11,183 nt of DNA from contig JAJYHS010000243.1 in the NCBI GenBank assembly GCA_021784635.1, positions 1-11,183 of the forward strand, in the 5' to 3' direction. Source of the DNA: a bacterium. GTDB taxonomy: Bacteria > Bdellovibrionota > Bdellovibrionia > Bdellovibrionales > UBA1609. Each line of letters starts with the position of its first letter. Within the stretch, counting starts at the first letter, position 1. Under the pieces are notes generated by a model that worked only from the letters and a program-made list of their open reading frames with translations, was not told the DNA's origin and ran no database searches. A program made the position numbers and the translations under genes. Positions 7,761-11,183 of the stretch are shown in pieces.

Positions 7761-8494
7761 ATGATCGGCGTGCTGTTATTGGGATTCACTCGGCCAGAGA
7801 AGTTTTAAAAGTCAGACCACATGCCGTAAAGGAAATTTGGCTTAAAAAGGACGCCGAACGAGATCTAGAACTTAAAGTTTTTTTGGACTTTTCAAAAAAA
7901 TCTCATTGCCCGCTGCGCATTCAGCAAGAAAGCGCATTGAATAGAATAGCGGCCAGCCATCAGGGGGTCTGCCTCTGGGTAACAGAAACTCCCAAATTTA
8001 AATTCGAAGATTTGCCTGATTCGGAGTCATCAACTCATGCTTTAGTATTGGTTCTTGATGAAATTTCTGACCCTCATAATGTGGGAGCATTATTGCGGTC
8101 TTCTTGGTTATTTGGCGCAAACGCAATCATTGTGCCTGATCGCCGCGCGGCCCATTTGACACCTGCTGTTACAAAAGTCGCTTCTGGCGGTGCCGAACAC
8201 GTACCAATGCACATCTCTAACAACCTAACAGAGGCTCTAAGGGATTTGAAACAAAAGGGATTTTGGGTTTATGGGCTAGACGGCGGAGGTCGACAAACGC
8301 TTGCTGAAACGAGATTTCATGAAAAAGTAGCCCTAGTGGTTGGTGCTGAAGACAAAGGGTTGCGAATAGCCACACAAAAGGCCTGCGACGAATTGATTAA
8401 AATACCACAGTTAGACCCTGCCGCTTCATTGAACGCATCCGTTGCTGGCGCAATTGGCCTTTATGAGGTACAACGGCAATGGCAAAACCACTGA
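7757..8494 (+). CDS. rlmB: SpoU/TrmH-family rRNA 2'-O-methyltransferase, RlmB-like
   Basis: This is a SAM-dependent RNA ribose methyltransferase with the trefoil-knot SPOUT fold. The closest match by eye is RlmB, which methylates G2251 of 23S rRNA. The product has 245 residues, compared with 243 for E. coli RlmB. An N-terminal substrate-binding domain begins VIGIHSAREVL and ends near SHQGVCLWV, matching the VHQGI segment of RlmB. Motif 1 is LDEISDPHNVGALLRSS with N108, motif 2 is VVGAEDKGLR with E198, and motif 3 is SLNASVAGAIGLYE with N226. ATG 7757 overlaps the pyrF stop by 4 bp and fits the domain start; an upstream in-frame TTG at 7751 is less likely. Another SpoU-family specificity cannot be excluded from sequence alone, but the N-terminal domain argues for the RlmB subgroup. 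Confidence 0.9.
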   Translation: MNDRRAVIGIHSAREVLKVRPHAVKEIWLKKDAERDLELKVFLDFSKKSHCPLRIQQESALNRIAASHQGVCLWVTETPKFKFEDLPDSESSTHALVLVLDEISDPHNVGALLRSSWLFGANAIIVPDRRAAHLTPAVTKVASGGAEHVPMHISNNLTEALRDLKQKGFWVYGLDGGGRQTLAETRFHEKVALVVGAEDKGLRIATQKACDELIKIPQLDPAASLNASVAGAIGLYEVQRQWQNH

Positions 8495-8511
8495 ATCAAC
8501 AAACAAAACTT

Positions 8512-8540
8512 TTGACTCGCTGAGCGCAGCTCCGTATATG
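8512..8540 (+). promoter_or_regulatory. Predicted sigma70-type promoter of the tRNA-tuf operon
   Basis: TTGACT at 8512-8517 and TATATG at 8535-8540 are separated by 17 bp, the optimal spacing, and each differs little from the consensus. An A-rich stretch (aatcaacaaacaaaac) directly upstream could serve as an UP element. The site begins 17 bp after the rlmB stop and about 115 bp before the first tRNA. Transcription would start near 8547. It is the best promoter-like sequence seen in the window and sits where a strong promoter is expected. No terminator for the upstream pyrF-rlmB pair is visible. Confidence 0.65.
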
Positions 8541-8655
8541 TGAGCGTTACGTGTAAAGCACGAGGTAATACTGTGTGCTTGCGCGCGAGAGGCTAGCGAG
8601 CATCCATTTGCGTACATTGATTGGTGAAGTCTGTTTGTCGCGTGCGTGATTGTGT
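8541..8655 (+). other. Leader of the tRNA-tuf operon, no gene seen
   Basis: These bases between the predicted promoter and the first tRNA hold no convincing ORF. An imperfect 8-bp stem pairs 8575-8582 with 8596-8603 and includes two G-U pairs, with a 13-nt loop. It may be part of a processing site for the precursor or may be chance. I see no boxA-like antitermination element. Confidence 0.3.
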
Positions 8656-8731
8656 GCTGGGTTAGCTCAATTGGTAGAGCAGCTGATTTGTAATCAGCAG
8701 GTTGCGGGTTCGAGTCCCATACCCAGCTCCA
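8656..8731 (+). tRNA. tRNA-Thr (anticodon UGU)
   Basis: The cloverleaf is clear: acceptor GCTGGGT pairs with ACCCAGC, the D-stem is GCTC/GAGC, and the anticodon stem GCTGA/TCAGC closes the loop TTTGTAA, giving anticodon UGU. The T-loop is TTCGAGT, and the gene encodes its own CCA end (TCCA). In the T-stem the first pair is G-U and the second is a C-A mismatch (8705 with 8719), which is unusual. It is the first of four tRNAs ahead of tuf, in the order known from thrU-tyrU-glyT-thrT. Confidence 0.95.
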
Positions 8732-8777
8732 GATGGTTTGATAGAAGAAGGAAGTGTACAGGCAAACCTGGGATATT

Positions 8778-8864
8778 GGAGAGATGCCCGAGCGGCTAAA
8801 GGGGACAGACTGTAAATCTGTTGGCTCAACGCCTACGAAGGTTCGAATCCTTCTCTCTCCACCA
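8778..8864 (+). tRNA. tRNA-Tyr (anticodon GUA)
   Basis: Acceptor GGAGAGA pairs with TCTCTCC and is followed by encoded ACCA. The anticodon stem ACAGA/TCTGT closes CTGTAAA, giving GUA. The gene is 87 nt long and has a long variable arm (around TTGGCTCAACGCC), as expected for a class II tRNA-Tyr. The T-stem GAAGG/CCTTC pairs perfectly. Confidence 0.96.
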
Positions 8865-8921
8865 ATCGAGCGGAACAATTGAGCGGCGAAAGCAAGAAGT
8901 GTGAGGAGAAAAATAGAATCG

Positions 8922-8998
8922 GCGGGAGTAGCTCAATTGGCTAGAGTATCAGCCTTCCAAGCTGAGGGTTGCGGGTTCGAGACCCGTCTCCCGCTCCA
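8922..8998 (+). tRNA. tRNA-Gly (anticodon UCC)
   Basis: Acceptor GCGGGAG pairs with CTCCCGC, with encoded TCCA. The anticodon stem TCAGC/GCTGA closes CTTCCAA, giving UCC. The T-stem GCGGG/CCCGT has one G-U pair. It is third in the tRNA set before tuf. Confidence 0.96.
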
Positions 8999-9015
8999 AC
9001 AGGAATGAAGACTGG

Positions 9016-9090
9016 GCCCACATAGCACAGGGGTAGTGCACACCCTTGGTAAGGGTGAGGTCGTGAGTTCAAGTCTCACTGTGGGCTCCA
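9016..9090 (+). tRNA. tRNA-Thr (anticodon GGU)
   Basis: Acceptor GCCCACA pairs with TGTGGGC, with encoded TCCA. The anticodon stem CACCC/GGGTG closes TTGGTAA, giving GGU. The T-stem GTGAG/CTCAC is fully paired. Together with the UGU isoacceptor at the head of the cluster it covers most threonine codons. Confidence 0.96.
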
Positions 9091-9106
9091 TATGAATAAG
9101 AATAGA

Positions 9107-9121
9107 GCGCTAAAAAAGCGC
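9107..9121 (+). promoter_or_regulatory. Small perfect hairpin in the tRNA-tuf spacer
   Basis: GCGCT and AGCGC form a perfect 5-bp stem around a five-A loop, 16 nt after the last tRNA. A run of seven T occurs only 20 nt later (9142-9148), too far for a standard terminator. A processing signal or weak attenuator is possible; its function is not shown. Confidence 0.35.
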
Positions 9122-9125
9122 GGAG

Positions 9126-9158
9126 AAATTAGGTAGAGAAGTTTTTTTAAATTAGGTA
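9126..9158 (+). repeat. Ten-base direct repeat in the tuf leader
   Basis: AAATTAGGTA occurs at 9126-9135 and again exactly at 9149-9158, so the copies start 23 bp apart and flank GAGAAG and a T7 tract. The copies lie just ahead of the tuf ribosome site. Their role, if any, is unknown. Confidence 0.5.
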
Positions 9159-9172
9159 AACAACATCCGATC

Positions 9173-9180
9173 GAGGAGGA
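9173..9180 (+). promoter_or_regulatory. Strong ribosome binding site of tuf
   Basis: GAGGAGGA lies 7 nt before ATG 9188. It is the strongest Shine-Dalgarno in the window, as expected for a very highly expressed gene. Confidence 0.85.
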
Positions 9181-9187
9181 AAAACAC

Positions 9188-10378
9188 ATGTCCAAAGAAA
9201 AATTTGACCGGTCGAAACCGCATATCAATATCGGAACCATCGGCCACGTCGACCACGGTAAAACAACATTGACTGCTGCCATTACAAAAGTGATGTCAGA
9301 AACATATGGTGGCTCAGCTTTGGCCTACGATCAAATTGATAAAGCTCCCGAAGAAAAAGAACGTGGAATTACCATTTCAACTTCGCACGTTGAGTATCAA
9401 ACAGCAAAACGTCACTATGCGCACGTCGACTGCCCTGGGCACGCTGACTACGTTAAAAATATGATCACCGGTGCGGCGCAAATGGATGGCGCGATTCTTG
9501 TTGTTTCGGCCGCTGACGGTCCGATGCCTCAAACGCGAGAGCACATTTTGCTTGCTCGCCAAGTTGGTGTTCCGGCCATTGTTGTGTTTATGAACAAAGT
9601 GGACATGGTGGATGACGCTGAACTTCTCGACCTTGTCGAACTCGAAGTGCGTGAACTTTTGTCGAAATATGAATTCCCTGGCGACGACATCCCGATCATT
9701 CGCGGCTCGGCCTTGAAGGCGCTCGAAGGTGACAAAAGTGAACTTGGCGCACCGGCGATCGTAAAATTGATGGAGGCTTGTGACAGCTACATCAAAGAAC
9801 CGCAACGCGTGACGGATAAGCCCTTTCTTATGCCGATTGAAGACGTGTTTTCAATCTCTGGCCGCGGAACAGTGGTCACGGGCCGTATCGAACGTGGCGT
9901 GATTAAAGTTGGCGAAGAAGTTGAAATCGTCGGGATTCGACCGACCACAAAAACAACAGTGACTGGAATTGAAATGTTCCGAAAGCTTCTTGATGAAGGT
10001 CGCGCGGGCGACAACGCGGGCTGTTTACTTCGTGGAACAAAAAAAGAAGAAGTGGAGCGCGGACAAGTATTGGCAAAACCAGGCACGGTAAATCCGCACA
10101 AAAAATTCAAATGTGAAGCGTACGTTCTGACGAAAGAAGAAGGCGGGCGACATACGCCATTCTTTAACGGTTATCGGCCGCAATTTTATTTTAGAACTAC
10201 CGACGTTACCGGGGTTACGACTTTGAAAAAGGGCACAGAAATGGTAATGCCGGGCGATCGTACTGAAATGGAAATTGAGTTGATCACGCCAATCGCGATG
10301 GAAAAGGAATTGCGTTTTGCTATTCGCGAAGGCGGCCGTACGGTTGGCGCTGGTGTCGTAACAGAGATATTGGAGTAA
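9188..10378 (+). CDS. tuf: Translation elongation factor Tu
   Basis: EF-Tu delivers aminoacyl-tRNA to the ribosomal A site as a GTP complex. The product has 396 residues, the usual length. The GTPase domain shows G1 GHVDHGKT (19-26), switch [10 protein letters not shown]3 DCPGH (81-85), G4 NKVD (136-139) and G5 SALK (174-177). Domains 2 and 3 are intact, including [13 protein letters not shown], the [20 protein letters not shown] segment and the C-terminal [24 protein letters not shown] and [14 protein letters not shown]. Codon use looks biased towards few codons, as for abundant proteins. The gene follows four tRNAs and precedes tRNA-Trp, secE and nusG, the classical tufB-type position. Whether a second tuf copy exists elsewhere cannot be seen. 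Confidence 0.99.
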   Translation: MSKEKFDRSKPHINIGTIGHVDHGKTTLTAAITKVMSETYGGSALAYDQIDKAPEEKERGITISTSHVEYQTAKRHYAHVDCPGHADYVKNMITGAAQMDGAILVVSAADGPMPQTREHILLARQVGVPAIVVFMNKVDMVDDAELLDLVELEVRELLSKYEFPGDDIPIIRGSALKALEGDKSELGAPAIVKLMEACDSYIKEPQRVTDKPFLMPIEDVFSISGRGTVVTGRIERGVIKVGEEVEIVGIRPTTKTTVTGIEMFRKLLDEGRAGDNAGCLLRGTKKEEVERGQVLAKPGTVNPHKKFKCEAYVLTKEEGGRHTPFFNGYRPQFYFRTTDVTGVTTLKKGTEMVMPGDRTEMEIELITPIAMEKELRFAIREGGRTVGAGVVTEILE

Positions 10379-10401
10379 CAGAAGCGAACAGTTTTTACAG
10401 G

Positions 10402-10478
10402 AGGGCAGTAGCTCCAATTGGTAGAGCAGCGGACTCCAAATCCGCGTGTTGTGGGTTCGAATCCCTCCTGCCCTGCCA
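10402..10478 (+). tRNA. tRNA-Trp (anticodon CCA)
   Basis: Acceptor AGGGCAG pairs with CTGCCCT, with encoded GCCA. The anticodon stem GCGGA/TCCGC closes CTCCAAA, giving CCA. The T-loop is TTCGAAT. In the T-stem GTGGG/CCCTC the second pair is a T-T mismatch (10452 with 10466). It lies between tuf and secE, a position used for tRNA-Trp in many bacteria, and is probably cut from the tuf-secE transcript. Confidence 0.95.
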
Positions 10479-10509
10479 ATTTAAACTGAAGCAACTGTAG
10501 AAAGCATAA

Positions 10510-10890
10510 ATGGAAAAACAGACGACTCGAAAAATTATAACGTTGAGTTTTGTGTGTGCGGCGATAATTGCCTATATAGTCGTCAATGTGATTTTTCGCG
10601 CGATGGCGGGGGCGTTTGGTCCCGTCGCGCGCTATTACAGTATAGATTGGCTCAACAATGGTCTTCCGGTTGCGGCGGCATTTATCACTTTTGTCAGCTT
10701 GCAGTTTAACAAGAAAATCGTGGCGTGGGCAGAAGATGTGGTAATCGAGGTCAGTAAAGTCGTATGGCCGACCGGTAGAGATACGTTTACTTTGACGGCC
10801 GTTGTCTGCTTCTTTTGTGGAATTTCAGCGGTTCTTTTGATGACCATCGACTTTGTGGCGAAAAATTTAGTTCAATTTATTATTCAGTAG
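10510..10890 (+). CDS. secE: Preprotein translocase subunit SecE, three-membrane-segment form
   Basis: SecE is the essential small subunit of the SecYEG channel in the inner membrane. The 126-residue product has the length of the E. coli protein (127) rather than the single-helix form of about 60 residues. Membrane segments are near 9-29, 49-64 and 93-115. The amphipathic helix and hallmark motif precede the third: DVVIEVSKVVWPTGRDT at 76-92, with W86-P87. ATG 10510 follows tRNA-Trp by 31 bp and has only a weak purine stretch (agaaag) before it. nusG follows 14 bp later, the usual secE-nusG pairing. The identification rests on the motif, size and context. Confidence 0.95.
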   Translation: MEKQTTRKIITLSFVCAAIIAYIVVNVIFRAMAGAFGPVARYYSIDWLNNGLPVAAAFITFVSLQFNKKIVAWAEDVVIEVSKVVWPTGRDTFTLTAVVCFFCGISAVLLMTIDFVAKNLVQFIIQ

Positions 10891-10894
10891 GCGC

Positions 10895-10899
10895 GAGGG
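10895..10899 (+). promoter_or_regulatory. Ribosome binding site fixing the nusG GTG start
   Basis: GAGGG lies 5 nt before GTG 10905. No ATG is available in the frame before the conserved NGN domain, so this site decides the start. Confidence 0.75.
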
Positions 10900-10904
10900 T
10901 ATCG

Positions 10905-11183
10905 GTGGATAATGCAGAAGAATTAAAATGGTACGTCGTAAACACACATTCCGGCAGCGAATCTGCGGCAAAGGCGTCAATTGAAGAAAAGGCCAGAATC
11001 AAAAAGCTTGAGAAATATTTTGGGCAAATATTGATTCCCCAAGAAAATGTTGTGGAGTTGGTTAAAGGTAAAAAAGCAACTCGCGCGCGCAAATTTTTCC
11101 CCGGCTATATTTTTGTACAAATGAAACTTTCAGACACCACTTGGCACCTTGTGAAGAGTGCAAGCAAGGTGACGGGATTTTTG
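10905..11183 (+). CDS. nusG: Transcription antitermination factor NusG (N-terminal part; 3' end outside window)
   Basis: NusG binds RNA polymerase through its N-terminal NGN domain and modulates pausing, Rho termination and transcription-translation coupling. The frame from GTG 10905 stays open to the window edge and gives 93 residues, about half of the usual 175-180; the KOW domain is beyond the window. NGN features are plain: WYVVNTHSGSE near the start, ILIPQENVVEL, the basic KGKKATRARKFFPGYIFVQM segment and TWHLVKSASKVTGFL at the edge. It is 14 bp downstream of secE, and in most bacteria ribosomal protein genes rplK and rplA follow, which would be the expectation just outside the window. 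Confidence 0.95.
   Translation, partial: MDNAEELKWYVVNTHSGSESAAKASIEEKARIKKLEKYFGQILIPQENVVELVKGKKATRARKFFPGYIFVQMKLSDTTWHLVKSASKVTGFL

Noticed and set aside
8522..8532. GAGC-GCA-GCTC hairpin after rlmB as a terminator
   Set aside because: The stem is only four pairs, no T tract follows, and it falls in the spacer of the predicted tRNA-operon promoter.
8426..8878. Minus-strand 150-residue ORF across tRNA-Thr and tRNA-Tyr, with a GGERRIRTFVGVEPTDLQS segment
   Set aside because: This is the reverse reading of tRNA genes, a well-known source of spurious protein annotations. It also overlaps the end of rlmB.
9377..9805. Minus-strand ORF of 142 residues inside tuf
   Set aside because: It is antisense to a strongly conserved, codon-biased gene. 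Such open frames are expected there and it has no motif of its own.
10186..10494. Minus-strand ORF beginning MLQFKLAGQEGFEPTTRGFG
   Set aside because: This is the reverse complement of tRNA-Trp and the end of tuf, again a typical false ORF.

Overview
The window looks like a core chromosomal segment of a Gram-negative bacterium, most likely a Bdellovibrio-like member of the Bdellovibrionota. That placement is an inference from three things: an NtrY/NtrX pair of the deltaproteobacterial type, a small secreted protein in the style of that group, and base composition near 50% GC. No database search was possible. I see no mobile element, CRISPR array, prophage or defence system. Almost everything is housekeeping, and nothing here amounts to a clearly new system.

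Positions 1-6552 form a dense plus-strand block. It holds the 3' end of ribH (lumazine synthase), an unrecognised 78-residue protein, a large membrane histidine kinase (NtrY-like), its sigma54-type response regulator (NtrX-like), prolyl-tRNA synthetase (proS) and a SprT-like zinc protein. Gaps are 4, 35, 13, 27 and 38 bp, so these genes may be read as one operon or as overlapping transcripts. The window starts inside ribH, so any promoter before it is not visible.

Positions 6545-8494 hold a minus-strand gene for a small exported protein of unknown function. It converges on, and overlaps, the end of the SprT-like gene. On its other side it is divergent from pyrF by only 22 bp. pyrF (orotidine 5'-phosphate decarboxylase) overlaps a SpoU-family rRNA methyltransferase (rlmB-like) by the four bases ATGA, which suggests translational coupling.

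Positions 8495-11183 carry the classical translation/secretion cluster: a promoter-like site, then tRNA-Thr(UGU), tRNA-Tyr(GUA), tRNA-Gly(UCC), tRNA-Thr(GGU), tuf (EF-Tu), tRNA-Trp(CCA), secE and the 5' part of nusG. The order matches the well-known thrU-tyrU-glyT-thrT-tufB ... secE-nusG arrangement of other bacteria, with tRNA-Trp inserted between tuf and secE.

The points most worth a second look are the unrecognised 78-residue gene in front of ntrY, the five-codon mini-ORF whose TGA directly abuts the GTG start of ntrY, the repeat and hairpin structure in the tuf leader, and non-canonical T-stem pairs at the same position in two tRNAs.
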